Below, piece after piece: positions 16,781-26,436 of a DNA stretch of 64,000 nucleotides. The notes under the pieces are model-generated. The model saw only the letters and a list, made by a program, of their open reading frames with translations, had not been told where the DNA came from and searched no databases. The first letter of the stretch is position 1. Every line of letters starts with the position of its first letter. The stretch comes from Marinobacter algicola DG893 (GTDB lineage: Bacteria; Pseudomonadota; Gammaproteobacteria; Pseudomonadales; Oleiphilaceae), in NCBI RefSeq assembly GCF_000170835.1, contig NZ_ABCP01000001.1, positions 430,030-494,029 on the forward strand, written 5' to 3'. A program made the position numbers and the translations under genes.

Positions 16781-18955
16781 ATGAAACCTGCGAGCACCGA
16801 GTGGACTTACGGCGACGACGGAAAGGCGCGCATCCTGGTTGTCGACGATGACCCGAGACTGCTTTCCGGCCTTGCTTCACTGCTAAGAAGCAAGGGTTAC
16901 GAGGTCACCGAAGCGGAAGGTGGGCGCATGGCCTGTCGCATCCTTGAGAGTGAATCGTTCGACCTCGCAATGCTGGATCTTCGCATGCCCGATGTGGACG
17001 GGTTTGGCGTGATGGAGCGCCTGTCGTCGGAACAACCTGAATGCGGCGTGATTGTCGTGAGCGGTGAAAGCTCATTCAGTTCCGTCAGCCGCGCCCTGCG
17101 CAGGGGCGCTCTGGACTATATTCGCAAACCGTTCGACCCGGAAGAACTGCTGGCAACGGTCGACGGCGTGCTCGGCAAGCGTTCGCTGCTTCGCGCCCAC
17201 GAACACATCCGAATGCGCCTGGAAAAGTCCGAGGAACTGCATCGCTACATCGTCAACAGCTCACCCGATATCGTTTTCATGCTCGATGGCGACGGGCATT
17301 TCTGTTTTGTGAACAGCAAGATCGAGAGCCTGCTTGGCTACCAGCCCACCGAGCTTTGTGGACGTCACTTTCGCCATATCCTGGATGACCGGGACATCGC
17401 CCGGGGAACCTATGCTCTGAAAGGCCCGAATATCAGCGCCGACAATCCCCGGACACTGGAAGTTCGCCTCAAAACTCGAGGCAGCCGCAAAGCCACTCGA
17501 CACTTCGAAATCACCGCGTTTCCGATTGATCCGGAAACCTGGCCCCACACCAATCACGACGACGGCAAATACAATGGTCGTGAGGCACGCTACTACGGCA
17601 CGGCCCGCGATGTAACCGAGCGTAAGGAAGCGGAAGCCTTTATCAACTTCCAGGCTTACCACGACTTGCTGACCCGACTCCCGAACCGCGCCCTGTTCAA
17701 GGACCGGCTCGATCTGGCCATCACCCACGCGCGCCGCAGTGAACAGAAGCTGGCCGTGATGTTCCTGGACCTCGACCGCTTCAAAGTCATCAACGACACG
17801 CTGGGACATGCCATGGGCGACCGCCTGTTGCAGGCAGTCACCCAAAGACTGGAACGGTGTCTGCGCAAAGGGGACACCCTGTCACGCTTCGGTGGTGATG
17901 AATTCACTCTGTTGTTGCCGTCGATCCACGGTTACGAGGACGCACGACAGATATCAAAGAAGTTGATCAAGGCCCTGCGCGCGCCCTTCCAACTGGGCGA
18001 TCATGAAGTCTTCGTGGGCGTGAGTATTGGCATTGCCACCTACCCCGAAGCCGGCGAATCCATGGATCAACTGATCCAGAACGCCGATATCGCCATGTAT
18101 CACGTCAAAGCTCGGGGCAAAGATGGCTATCGCTTCTACTCGGAGAGCATGAGCATTGACACTGCCAACCGCCTGAGCCTGGAAAGGGACTTGCGGATGG
18201 CGCTGGAACGCGATGAATTGCGAGTGTTTTACCAGCCCCAGGTCTGCTCATCGAGCAACCGTGTGGTGGGTCTGGAAGCCTTGGTGCGCTGGCAACACCC
18301 GGAACGGGGACTGCTCTACCCGCGGGACTTCCTGCCACTGGCGGAAGAAACCAAACTCATTGCCAAACTCAGTGAATGCGTACTCGACCAGGCCTGCCAC
18401 GATGTCGGCCAGTGGATCCGGGAAGGACACAGCGACCTGCGACTGGCCGTAAACCTGTCCCCGGTCCAGGTGGAGCACCCAAGGTTTGTAGAGACCCTGA
18501 TGGCTCAGCTCCAGGCCCACGGCTTCCCGCCCCAGAACCTGGAAATCGAGATCACTGAAAACGTGATCATGAACGATCTTGAGCAGATCAGTCAGAAACT
18601 CCGGGAATTAGCGTCATTGGGCGTCAGGATTGCCATTGATGATTTCGGCACGGGCTACTCCTCTCTGAATTACATCCACCGGCTGCCGATTCACACCCTG
18701 AAAGTGGATCAGTCCTTTGTCAAAGCCATTCGCAGAGGCGAAGACGGTGCCTGCATTGTAAACGCTATTGTCGCCATGGCCCATGGACTGAAGCTTCAGA
18801 TCGTGGCGGAGGGCGTGGAAACGGACGAACAGCTCACCTACCTCAAAAGCCTGGGATGCCACCAGGTTCAGGGGTTCTTCTACGGCCCCGCACGGCCTGC
18901 AGACGTCATCGGCAAAACCCTCGGACATACCCCGGCACGCGCAGTCGCTTTCTAA
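16781..18955 (+). CDS. Response regulator with PAS, GGDEF and EAL domains (c-di-GMP turnover)
   Basis: A 724-residue regulator of cyclic di-GMP. Receiver domain about 18-130 with phospho-acceptor Asp66 (LDLRMPD), PAS about 150-285, GGDEF domain with intact GGDEF at 371-375 and an RKGD allosteric I-site five residues before it, then an EAL domain with EAL at 499-501, NLSPVQ, EITE, DDFGTGYSS and AEGVET all intact. It could thus both make and degrade c-di-GMP; which dominates cannot be read from the sequence. It is 24 bases downstream of the HDOD kinase, its probable cognate sensor. Confidence 0.92.
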   Translation: MKPASTEWTYGDDGKARILVVDDDPRLLSGLASLLRSKGYEVTEAEGGRMACRILESESFDLAMLDLRMPDVDGFGVMERLSSEQPECGVIVVSGESSFSSVSRALRRGALDYIRKPFDPEELLATVDGVLGKRSLLRAHEHIRMRLEKSEELHRYIVNSSPDIVFMLDGDGHFCFVNSKIESLLGYQPTELCGRHFRHILDDRDIARGTYALKGPNISADNPRTLEVRLKTRGSRKATRHFEITAFPIDPETWPHTNHDDGKYNGREARYYGTARDVTERKEAEAFINFQAYHDLLTRLPNRALFKDRLDLAITHARRSEQKLAVMFLDLDRFKVINDTLGHAMGDRLLQAVTQRLERCLRKGDTLSRFGGDEFTLLLPSIHGYEDARQISKKLIKALRAPFQLGDHEVFVGVSIGIATYPEAGESMDQLIQNADIAMYHVKARGKDGYRFYSESMSIDTANRLSLERDLRMALERDELRVFYQPQVCSSSNRVVGLEALVRWQHPERGLLYPRDFLPLAEETKLIAKLSECVLDQACHDVGQWIREGHSDLRLAVNLSPVQVEHPRFVETLMAQLQAHGFPPQNLEIEITENVIMNDLEQISQKLRELASLGVRIAIDDFGTGYSSLNYIHRLPIHTLKVDQSFVKAIRRGEDGACIVNAIVAMAHGLKLQIVAEGVETDEQLTYLKSLGCHQVQGFFYGPARPADVIGKTLGHTPARAVAF

Positions 18956-19194
18956 CTTCCCGCATTATCGATACTCCATTGTCGGACAGTCAGATCTAAA
19001 ATGTTGATCTGGTTTGCAAAGTGTTGCTGTTCGTTACGTTATGTATCTGGAAATGCGCGGTACTGCACATAATTCCCCCACCGGCTTCTCTAAGCTCAAA
19101 TCCATCAGGCGCTTCCTTCAATTCACCTGACGGTGAATCAACAATCACAAGAAGAATGGAAGCATCCCCAGGATATGGACAGGCAGAAGTCACG
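18956..19194. other. Intergenic region with a 7-bp hairpin
   Basis: 239 bases between the GGDEF-EAL gene and the methyltransferase. It holds a perfect ATTCACC-TGAC-GGTGAAT dyad (19121-19138), an operator or leader hairpin candidate. The methyltransferase promoter should lie here, but none is clear. If translation starts at the in-frame ATG 19156, the dyad sits 17 bases before it. Confidence 0.35.
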
Positions 19195-19848
19195 ATGCGC
19201 GATAAATACAAATACATTGGTCCGGTTTACGATTTTCTGAGCAACCTCTACAGCGGCAAGAACATTCACCGCTGCAAGACCGCCATGCTCGATGTGGAAA
19301 CCGTCAAGCCCGGCGCCCGCATCCTGTTCGCCGGGGTGGGCCATGGCCGTGACGCGATCCGTGCCGCGGAACTGGGCGCGGACGTAACCGTAGTGGATCT
19401 CTCCGAGACCATGCTTCGCAAGTTCGCAGAAGCCCAGGAAAAAGAGGCGCCGCACCTGACCATCCGCCGCATTCACAGCGACATTATGAAGGTCGATGAG
19501 TTCGAACAGTACGACATGGTGGTCGCCAACTTTTTCCTCAATGTGTTTGACGAAGACATGATGGTGCGGGTGCTGGAGCACCTGATCCGCCTGGGCAAGG
19601 CCGACGCCAGGGTCGTTGTGGGCGACTTTTGCTACCCCACTGGCAACATTGTGGCCCGCCTGTTCAAGAAGATGTACTGGTATATGGCCGTCTTCATCTT
19701 CTGGCTGTTCGCCAACAATGCCTTCCACAAGATTTACAACTACCCCGAACACATGCAGCGCCTTGGCCTGCACGTCACCGAGAAAAAGCATTTCAAACTG
19801 CTGAACATGAACTGTTACTGGTCAATCCTGGGACGGAAACAGGTGTAG
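19195..19848 (+). CDS. Class I SAM-dependent methyltransferase (UbiE-like)
   Basis: A 217-residue methyltransferase. The SAM-binding loop ILFAGVGHGRD is at about residues 42-52 and the acidic end of strand 2 is VTVVDLSETML. A hydrophobic patch (WYMAVFIFWLFANNAF) near residues 163-178 suggests a membrane-associated or lipid substrate. MRDKYKYIGPVYDFLSNLYSG is a usual UbiE-like opening, so ATG 19195 is preferred; ATG 19156 would add 13 residues. It lies 49 bases before a DUF2156 gene on the same strand, and the two probably act together. The substrate is unknown. Confidence 0.8.
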   Translation: MRDKYKYIGPVYDFLSNLYSGKNIHRCKTAMLDVETVKPGARILFAGVGHGRDAIRAAELGADVTVVDLSETMLRKFAEAQEKEAPHLTIRRIHSDIMKVDEFEQYDMVVANFFLNVFDEDMMVRVLEHLIRLGKADARVVVGDFCYPTGNIVARLFKKMYWYMAVFIFWLFANNAFHKIYNYPEHMQRLGLHVTEKKHFKLLNMNCYWSILGRKQV

Positions 19849-19897
19849 ACACGAGGCCTCACGCCGGATTTAAAACAATAAACGGGGGAGTTTCACA

Positions 19898-20905
19898 ATG
19901 TCAGACCAGATCCTTTCACTCGATGGCGTCCGCTCTCTGGACGAGGGTGCGTTCACCTTTCCAGAGCGCATCAGTTACCTCAAGAAGTACGGCACCCACT
20001 CCCAGTCGTTCTCGACGTTGCAACCTGAAATGCAGTATTTCGACGTGCCCGGTGTTGGCTACCTGGCGTATATGCGCAAATGGGGCGGCACGTTCGTGCT
20101 CTCAGACCCGGTCACCGCACCGGAACACTTTGAGGTGATCCTGGAGCAATTTCACCAGCGTTTCCCTTCCGCCTGCTATATCCAGGTTTCCAAGCCCGTC
20201 GTGGACTACCTCTACCGCCGCTTTGGCCTGTTTGGCACCCAGTTTGGCAGCGAGTCCCGTATCAACCTGAAGAACTGGTCCCTTAGCGGAAAGAAAAAAC
20301 AGATCCTGCGCACGGCCCTCAACCAGGCGGAGAAAAACGGCATTACCGTGAAAGAGCGCTTCAGTGATGATCACACCCGCGAAATCTCCGATGCCTGGAT
20401 CCGCACCCGTAAATGCAAGAGCAAGGAGATCCGTTTCCTGATACGCCCCATGGAGATGGAGTACCGGGAAAACGAACGCCATTTCTACGCGTACCAGGAT
20501 GGTAAAGCGGTGGGTTTTATCTACTTCGACCCCATCTACCGCAACAACGAGATCATCAGTTACGTGCCTAACATCTCAAGGGCTAACGCAGATTTCCGCC
20601 AGGGTATTTTCTACACCCTGATGGCCCACGCTATGGATGTGTTCAAGGCCGAAGGCGTGCCCTATCTGGACCTGGGTTTGATTCCGCTATCCCTGGACCC
20701 GGCTACCGAGCATCAGGAAAGCCGGTTGCTCAAACGCATCATGCACGGGCTGTATGAGAAGGGTAACTTCCTATACAACTTCAAGGGGCTGGAATTTACC
20801 AAGTCACGGTTCCGTGGTGACAATTTCAAAACCTACTGTTGTCACCGCCGATCCTTACCGGCACTGGAGTTCCTGGCCATGTTCAAGCTGACCCGCCTGC
20901 TATAA
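19898..20905 (+). CDS. DUF2156 protein (phosphatidylglycerol lysyltransferase C-terminal-like)
   Basis: A 335-residue soluble protein resembling the DUF2156 domain, the GNAT-like catalytic half of phosphatidylglycerol aminoacyltransferases such as MprF. Here it stands alone, without MprF's membrane half. Segments of the fold are visible: YLAYMRKWGGTFVLSDPVTAP, FYAYQDGKAVGFIYFDPIYR and VPYLDLGLIPL. It follows the methyltransferase by 49 bases. A role in transferring an aminoacyl or acyl group to a lipid is an inference from the domain family. Its stop overlaps convergent murI by 23 bases. Confidence 0.75.
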   Translation: MSDQILSLDGVRSLDEGAFTFPERISYLKKYGTHSQSFSTLQPEMQYFDVPGVGYLAYMRKWGGTFVLSDPVTAPEHFEVILEQFHQRFPSACYIQVSKPVVDYLYRRFGLFGTQFGSESRINLKNWSLSGKKKQILRTALNQAEKNGITVKERFSDDHTREISDAWIRTRKCKSKEIRFLIRPMEMEYRENERHFYAYQDGKAVGFIYFDPIYRNNEIISYVPNISRANADFRQGIFYTLMAHAMDVFKAEGVPYLDLGLIPLSLDPATEHQESRLLKRIMHGLYEKGNFLYNFKGLEFTKSRFRGDNFKTYCCHRRSLPALEFLAMFKLTRLL

Positions 20906-21734
20906 CACCGGCTGCCGCCGAGGACCAGCCACCACGGATGTCGCTGGTGGCCAGGCCAAGCTCGTTCAGGAACCCTCCAATACCTTGCGGGACATCCCCG
21001 GAAAACAGGGCGGCATCAACCACCCCCCCTTCGCTGTCAAGGGCCATAAGACTCTCCAGTACCAGTCCCTGCTGCTCGAATAACCAGATCGCCCGGCGGG
21101 CGATCGCCTCGCCAGAATCCACCCAGTGTTTTACGGCAGGTAACTGGCGCTGTAACAGATCCTTTATCAACGGGTAATGAGTGCAGCCCAGAACCACGGT
21201 GTCCACACCTACGTCCCGGAACGGTTGTAATGCCACGGACAATGCCTGTTCGGGGACAGGCGAGCCAGACACCAGGTTTTCGATCCATTGGACCAGGTCC
21301 GGATGCCCCAGCCTTTCCACCGTGCAATCACTGGCAAACTCATCAATCAGGTCGGCAAGGTAGGGCCGACGAACGGTGGCGGGGGTGGCCAGCAGTCCAA
21401 TACGGCGGTTTTCAGACACTGCGGCTGCAGGCTTTACCGCCGGCACCACGCCGACCACCGGTATCGATGTCATGGCCCGCAGATACGGCAACACCACGGT
21501 GCTCGCGGTGTTGCAGGCCACCACAATGACATCGCAGGGGAATTCCGACAGCGCCAGACGAATCAGTGCCTGGCTGCGCTCAATCACCACCGATTCCGGC
21601 TGGGCGCCGTAGGGAAAGCCGGCGTTGTCAGCCAGGTACACCAACTTCACCCCCGGCAACTGTCGGTGGATACAGTCAGCAACGCTCAACCCGCCAACGC
21701 CCGAATCAAAGACCAGCACTCTTGGCACGGTCAC
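20883..21734 (-). CDS. murI: Glutamate racemase
   Basis: A 283-residue enzyme interconverting L- and D-glutamate, supplying D-Glu for peptidoglycan. The two catalytic cysteines lie in VVACNTAST and VLGCTHYPL, and VFDSGVGGLSV opens the protein. The start is GTG at 21732-21734, sharing GTGA with the stop of upstream nudC, which implies translational coupling. The 3' end overlaps the convergent DUF2156 gene by 23 bases. Confidence 0.95.
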   Translation of the reverse strand: MTVPRVLVFDSGVGGLSVADCIHRQLPGVKLVYLADNAGFPYGAQPESVVIERSQALIRLALSEFPCDVIVVACNTASTVVLPYLRAMTSIPVVGVVPAVKPAAAVSENRRIGLLATPATVRRPYLADLIDEFASDCTVERLGHPDLVQWIENLVSGSPVPEQALSVALQPFRDVGVDTVVLGCTHYPLIKDLLQRQLPAVKHWVDSGEAIARRAIWLFEQQGLVLESLMALDSEGGVVDAALFSGDVPQGIGGFLNELGLATSDIRGGWSSAAAGVIAGGSA

Positions 21735-22552
21735 GACGATGCCCCCTGCCCTTCAATTTCCCGTGCCATAGCCTGGATCAGGCCGCCGGATATGGTTGTT
21801 ACCGGCGGCACAGGTGGCATATCACCCGGCAGAAACCAGTCCGCTTCCGCAATTTCGTCTTCCTGCAGCACCAGCTCGCCACTGGCATAGTCTGCAAAGA
21901 AGCCCAGCATTAACTGATGGGGAAACGGCCATGGCTGAGAGGAGTGGTAGCGAACCCCACTAACCTCAAGGTTGGTTTCCTCTTTCACTTCCCGGGCAAC
22001 CGCCGCTTCAATGGTTTCGCCTGGCTCCACGAAGCCCGCAATCAAGCTGAAAAAATGACGCTTCGTCCGCGACGATCGTGCCAGCAACATGCGTTCACCA
22101 CGGCGAATGACCACGATCACGCAGGGCGCCAGCCTGGGATACCAGGGAATGCCGCAGGACTCGCACCACTTGGCTCTTTCCAGCGGGTGCAGCACCGTCA
22201 ATTCACCACAGCGGCCGCAGAAACGATGGTCCCGCCACCATTGATGCACCTGGAACGCGGTCCCCAACATTTCGGCAGGGGCATCCTCCATCATCAACAG
22301 CGCTTCCCGAAGAGGCACACGTTCTGTAGATCCAGCCAGACTGGCGGCGTCGACTTGGGCCACGTAGACAGGCTTGCCGTTCATCCGGCCAACATACACC
22401 GGCCCGATATCACCGTGCGTACCAGGGGCGATCATTCGCCAGGGCTTCAGCCAGTCTATGTCGGGCTTCAGCACCGCATCACCGTCGATGGCCAACACAA
22501 GATCGTCATCGTCGGGCCCTTTCGGAGACCAGCCGGGAGTCCATAACGCCAT
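21731..22552 (-). CDS. nudC: NAD(H) pyrophosphatase / RNA deNADding Nudix hydrolase
   Basis: A 273-residue Nudix hydrolase that cleaves NADH and removes NAD caps from RNA. A four-cysteine zinc ribbon (CGRCGELTVLHPLERAKWCESCG spans it) precedes the Nudix box GFVEPGETIEAA/REVKEETNLEV. The NudC-specific SQPWPFPHQLM signature follows. A much longer in-frame extension upstream is not coding: it overlaps plsB on the other strand. The chosen ATG (22550-22552) gives the family length. It is coupled to murI through a GTGA overlap. Confidence 0.95.
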   Translation of the reverse strand: MALWTPGWSPKGPDDDDLVLAIDGDAVLKPDIDWLKPWRMIAPGTHGDIGPVYVGRMNGKPVYVAQVDAASLAGSTERVPLREALLMMEDAPAEMLGTAFQVHQWWRDHRFCGRCGELTVLHPLERAKWCESCGIPWYPRLAPCVIVVIRRGERMLLARSSRTKRHFFSLIAGFVEPGETIEAAVAREVKEETNLEVSGVRYHSSQPWPFPHQLMLGFFADYASGELVLQEDEIAEADWFLPGDMPPVPPVTTISGGLIQAMAREIEGQGASS

Positions 22553-22696
22553 AATCCGTGTCCAGAAGCTATTATGTGGATAGAGAGCTGGAAATGTATC
22601 ACAGCGGCACAACACAACAGAACGACCGCATGGCTTTCCGCACTGCACGCAACCAAGTAAACTTACCGCCTGTTTTGTGAACCGGAGCGACCGTTT

Positions 22697-25165
22697 ATGC
22701 GTTTTTTCCTGGGCCTTCGCAGCCTGATCCTGACCCTTTTTCGCAAAATCCTGTTTTTGTGGGTTCGGACCGATGTGAGCGGCAACAGCGTGGAAGCCCT
22801 GGGAGTAGACCCGGAAAAACCGGTTTGCTACGTACTGCAGTACAGCTCGCTGTCCAGCCGATTGGTTCTGGAGCAAGAGGTGCTGCGAGCCGGCCTGCCC
22901 GGTGCCGAGTCGTCCCTGCCAGTCAAAAACGGTCCGAACCACTCCTTCTTTTTCCTCTACCGCCGGATTGGCGGCCTGTTCCGTCGCCGCCAGACGCCGG
23001 TTCCCACCAGTGAATTCCGGGCGCTGGTTCGCCACGGCCTGGAACACTCTGAGCAGGATGTCCAGATCGTCCCTGTGTCGCTGTTCTGGGGGCGCTCCCC
23101 GGACAAGGAAAAATCGCTGGTCAAACTGCTGCTGTCCGACACCTGGTCCGTGGCTGGGCGTTTGCAGAAATTCCTGATCATCATGGTGCATGGGCGCAGC
23201 ACTTACGTGCAGTTCAATCAGCCCCTGTCCCTGAAACAGGTGATTGATGAGTACCGCCATAGCGAGGAACGCGCCAACCGTAAACTGGCCCGCATTCTCC
23301 GTACCCATTTCCGCCGGGTGCGCCAAGCCGTGCTCGGCCCGGACCTGTCTCACCGACGCACTCTGGTGGGTGGACTGGTGCGCACCCAGGCGGTCAAGGA
23401 AGCCATTCGGGAAACGGCCCGCAAGGATGATATTCCTCCGGAAAAGGTACGTGCCAAGGCGTACAAATACGCGGATGAGATCGCTGCCAGCATGTCCATC
23501 GTCACCATACGCTTCCTGGAAGTGGTGCTTTCATGGCTGTGGAACCGTATCTACAACGGCATCGCGATCAACAACATCCGCGTTGCCAAGGAAGAAGCTC
23601 AGGACAATGCAGTGGTGTATGTCCCCTGCCATCGCTCCCATATTGATTACCTGCTGCTATCCTACGTGCTCTATAAGAACGGGCTAATGCCCCCACACAT
23701 TGCTGCGGGCATCAACCTGAACATGCCTATTGTTGGCCCGATTCTGCGACGCGGCGGCGCGTTCTTCATGCGCCGGAGTTTCCGTGATAACCCGCTCTAT
23801 GCCACCGTGTTCAACGAATACATGCACGTGATGTTCTCCCGTGGCTATTCCGTTGAGTACTTCGTCGAGGGCGGGCGTAGCCGCACCGGCCGCATGCTCC
23901 AGCCTCGCCCCGGTATGTTGTCCATGACTGTCCGCAGCTTCCTGCGGGACCATCGCAAGCCCATCGTGTTCGTGCCGGTATACATTGGCTACGAGAAGGT
24001 GATGGAAGGCCGCTCTTACCTCGGTGAGTTACGGGGCAAGAAAAAACAGAAAGAGAGCGTGTTCGCGATTGCCAAGACGGTTCGCAAGTTGAGCAACTCA
24101 TTTGGCCAGGTCGCCGTAAACTTCGGTGAAGCCATTCCGCTTGCGGAGGTACTGAACGAGGTTGAACCAAGCTGGCGGGAAGAAGCCTACGATTCCGAAT
24201 ATCGGCCAAAATGGCTCAACCAGGCGGTGTCTGAACTGTCCAATCGTGTTGCGTCCAGCATTAACGCATCGGTAGCCGTTAATCCCATCGGCATGACCGC
24301 GACGGTCTTGCTGGGCACCGATCGCCTGGCGATGGATGAAGGCCAGTTGATCCGCCTGATGGACCAGTATGCCGACCTGCTGAAAGCCTTTCCCTACGCC
24401 GATACCATCACTCTGCCGGAAGGCAGTGGCAAGGATTGGGTCGAATACTGCGAAAACATGGGCCTGATCACGCGTCAGCCCCAGAAACTGGGCGACATCA
24501 TCGCGCTGGAAGGCAGCAACGCGATTCTGATGACCTATTACCGCAACAATATTCAGCATCTGTTTGCCCTGCCCTCCCTGATCGCGAGCCTGTTCGAGAA
24601 CAAGAACTCCCTGCGCCGGGACAAGATTGAGTTCCTGGCCAGCGTGGCGTACCCCTATCTCAAATCTGAACTGTTCCTCAAATACGATGCCGAGGAGATT
24701 GACGGGGTCATCAACCAGTGGATTGACGTTCTACTGGCGAAAGGGTTGCTGTTCGAAGAAGAGGACGACCGGATCAGCCGCCCTGAGGAAGGCACCGACG
24801 CCATGCTGCGCCTGCGGGTGCTGTCACGGTTCATCATCCAGACCCTGGAGCGCTATCACATTGCTATCGGTATCCTGCGCAAATACGGGTCGGGGAAGAT
24901 TACCGCCGGCGAACTGGAGGAGCAGAGCACGCTTCTGGCCGAGCGTATGTCGATCCTGTTCGGCCTCAACGCCCCGGAGTTTTTTGACAAGACCCTGTTC
25001 CGCAACTTCATCGCCAACATGCAGCACAATGGCGTTATTACCACCGATGACGACGGGCTGTTGTGTTACACCGACGGTCTGGATGAAGTGGCGGAAGACG
25101 CAAGGCTGGTACTAAGCGTTGAAAAACGCCAGGCTATCCAGCAGGTGACGATGCTCGGGGCCTGA
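22697..25165 (+). CDS. plsB: Glycerol-3-phosphate 1-O-acyltransferase
   Basis: An 822-residue inner-membrane-associated acyltransferase making 1-acyl-glycerol-3-phosphate from acyl-CoA or acyl-ACP, the first step of phospholipid synthesis. The catalytic HX4D motif is HRSHID at residues 312-317, followed by GGAFFMRRSF and FVEGGRSRTGR, which bind glycerol phosphate. Length matches E. coli PlsB (about 800). A single-gene unit between divergent nudC and convergent rsmJ. Its substrate pool is shared with the fatty acyl-CoA reductase at 11.4 kb. Confidence 0.97.
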   Translation: MRFFLGLRSLILTLFRKILFLWVRTDVSGNSVEALGVDPEKPVCYVLQYSSLSSRLVLEQEVLRAGLPGAESSLPVKNGPNHSFFFLYRRIGGLFRRRQTPVPTSEFRALVRHGLEHSEQDVQIVPVSLFWGRSPDKEKSLVKLLLSDTWSVAGRLQKFLIIMVHGRSTYVQFNQPLSLKQVIDEYRHSEERANRKLARILRTHFRRVRQAVLGPDLSHRRTLVGGLVRTQAVKEAIRETARKDDIPPEKVRAKAYKYADEIAASMSIVTIRFLEVVLSWLWNRIYNGIAINNIRVAKEEAQDNAVVYVPCHRSHIDYLLLSYVLYKNGLMPPHIAAGINLNMPIVGPILRRGGAFFMRRSFRDNPLYATVFNEYMHVMFSRGYSVEYFVEGGRSRTGRMLQPRPGMLSMTVRSFLRDHRKPIVFVPVYIGYEKVMEGRSYLGELRGKKKQKESVFAIAKTVRKLSNSFGQVAVNFGEAIPLAEVLNEVEPSWREEAYDSEYRPKWLNQAVSELSNRVASSINASVAVNPIGMTATVLLGTDRLAMDEGQLIRLMDQYADLLKAFPYADTITLPEGSGKDWVEYCENMGLITRQPQKLGDIIALEGSNAILMTYYRNNIQHLFALPSLIASLFENKNSLRRDKIEFLASVAYPYLKSELFLKYDAEEIDGVINQWIDVLLAKGLLFEEEDDRISRPEEGTDAMLRLRVLSRFIIQTLERYHIAIGILRKYGSGKITAGELEEQSTLLAERMSILFGLNAPEFFDKTLFRNFIANMQHNGVITTDDDGLLCYTDGLDEVAEDARLVLSVEKRQAIQQVTMLGA

Positions 25166-25179
25166 ACGCGACCGGCGAC

Positions 25180-25992
25180 CTATCCAGCGGGAAACGCCTT
25201 GATGGAGTATATGTCGTACCGGCTGCTCTTCCCTTCAATACGGGTGGTGGGTTCGGGGCCACGAACCGGCTCCGCCTTGCGCGGGCGTTTGACGACAACC
25301 CGATAGGTTGCCACCGCCAACGCGGCCTCCAACAATGCCGGCGAGTCATCGTCGTCTCCCACCACCGTGCGGAACACCTGCATTTCCTTCTTCACCAGGG
25401 CCGACTTGTCGCGATGGGGAAACATCGGGTCAAGGTAGATCACATCGGCGGCGCCCGCGCCCGCCTGCGATAACCAGTCGATACTGTTACCCGACTGCAA
25501 TGCCATCCGGGCAGCAATGGGTGCGCTCTGCTCGTTCAGGGCCGCGCGGGAAAGCCCATCGCTGAGCAACGCATGGATAACCGGCGAACGTTCGAAAAGG
25601 GTTAACCTGCAGCCCAGGGAGGCCAGTACAAACGCATCCTGGCCAAGGCCGGCCGTTGCATCAAGAACATGGAGGGGCTGACGGGCTTTCTTCAGACCAA
25701 CGGCCTTGGCGATCAACTGGCCGGTGCCACCGCCGTGCTCTCTCCGGTATCCCGCCTTCCCGGTCACAAACTCGGCCCTGACAGGCCCTGGGGCCCCCTT
25801 ACCGGTCACCTGTAGCCCAAGACCATGTTCGTCCAGAAACAGGAGCACTGGGTAATCACGAACGTCTCGCGGACGAACCGTGCCCAACAGGGGCAGCGAC
25901 AAGCTTTCAGCGAGGGAACGTGCAGCGTGGTAATCGCCAAGAGGGCTGCAGCCGACGGCGAGTTCAGACGGGGTGTTTTCCGGCGGCCTCAA
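25180..25992 (-). CDS. rsmJ: 16S rRNA (guanine(1516)-N2)-methyltransferase
   Basis: A 270-residue SAM-dependent rRNA methyltransferase. The SAM loop [18 protein letters not shown] and the catalytic-region [23 protein letters not shown] are characteristic of RsmJ. The start is TTG at 25990-25992, overlapping the stop of the upstream 120-residue gene (TTGA); no better start lies downstream near the domain edge. It converges on plsB 14 bases away. Confidence 0.93.
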   Translation of the reverse strand: MRPPENTPSELAVGCSPLGDYHAARSLAESLSLPLLGTVRPRDVRDYPVLLFLDEHGLGLQVTGKGAPGPVRAEFVTGKAGYRREHGGGTGQLIAKAVGLKKARQPLHVLDATAGLGQDAFVLASLGCRLTLFERSPVIHALLSDGLSRAALNEQSAPIAARMALQSGNSIDWLSQAGAGAADVIYLDPMFPHRDKSALVKKEMQVFRTVVGDDDDSPALLEAALAVATYRVVVKRPRKAEPVRGPEPTTRIEGKSSRYDIYSIKAFPAG

Positions 25993-26351
25993 ACCAGGAT
26001 ATCGATGCCTGAGAGCCCTGCATCCGCGAGATCACCGCCGGCGGCGACATCGGCAAACGTGGACAGGGCTCTGGAGGTACTCAGGGAAACCTCATCGGCA
26101 CGGAAACGCTCCAGGCGCACATCCTCCGCAGCCTGACGTGCCTCGACCCGACGTTCAAGCGACTCGGCAGAAGGAACAGGCCGTTGTTCGGCGTTGGGGG
26201 AGCGTGTATCGGTGAGATCACGGCGAACGGCCTGGCTGTTGTTATCGGGTGCGGACGCAGGCGCACGGGCGATATCACTGCGCTCACGAATCGGGCTATT
26301 GTTGCCGGACTGGAAAGGAAGACTGCTGTTTGGGTTAACACCACCAATCAT
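25989..26351 (-). CDS. Hypothetical protein, low-complexity and largely disordered
   Basis: A 120-residue hydrophilic protein with no family I recognise. The first 60 residues are rich in Asn, Ser, Pro and Arg; the middle ([23 protein letters not shown]) is probably helical or coiled; the end has small residues ([26 protein letters not shown]). No signal peptide or membrane span. It shares TTGA with rsmJ, so the two are likely coupled. Similar short unannotated genes occur in related genomes, but I cannot name one with certainty. Confidence 0.55.
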   Translation of the reverse strand: MIGGVNPNSSLPFQSGNNSPIRERSDIARAPASAPDNNSQAVRRDLTDTRSPNAEQRPVPSAESLERRVEARQAAEDVRLERFRADEVSLSTSRALSTFADVAAGGDLADAGLSGIDILV

Positions 26352-26436
26352 TCTGGCACACCGGTTAAAAAGACCACAGGTAGTGGATTATGGAAGATTC
26401 TGGAGCAACTTTAAAGCAGACTGATCAATTTTTACC

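Noticed and set aside
22553..23353. Upstream extension of nudC by about 270 residues
   Set aside because: It lies antisense to plsB and carries no recognisable domain; NudC length and its start at 22552 fit the family.
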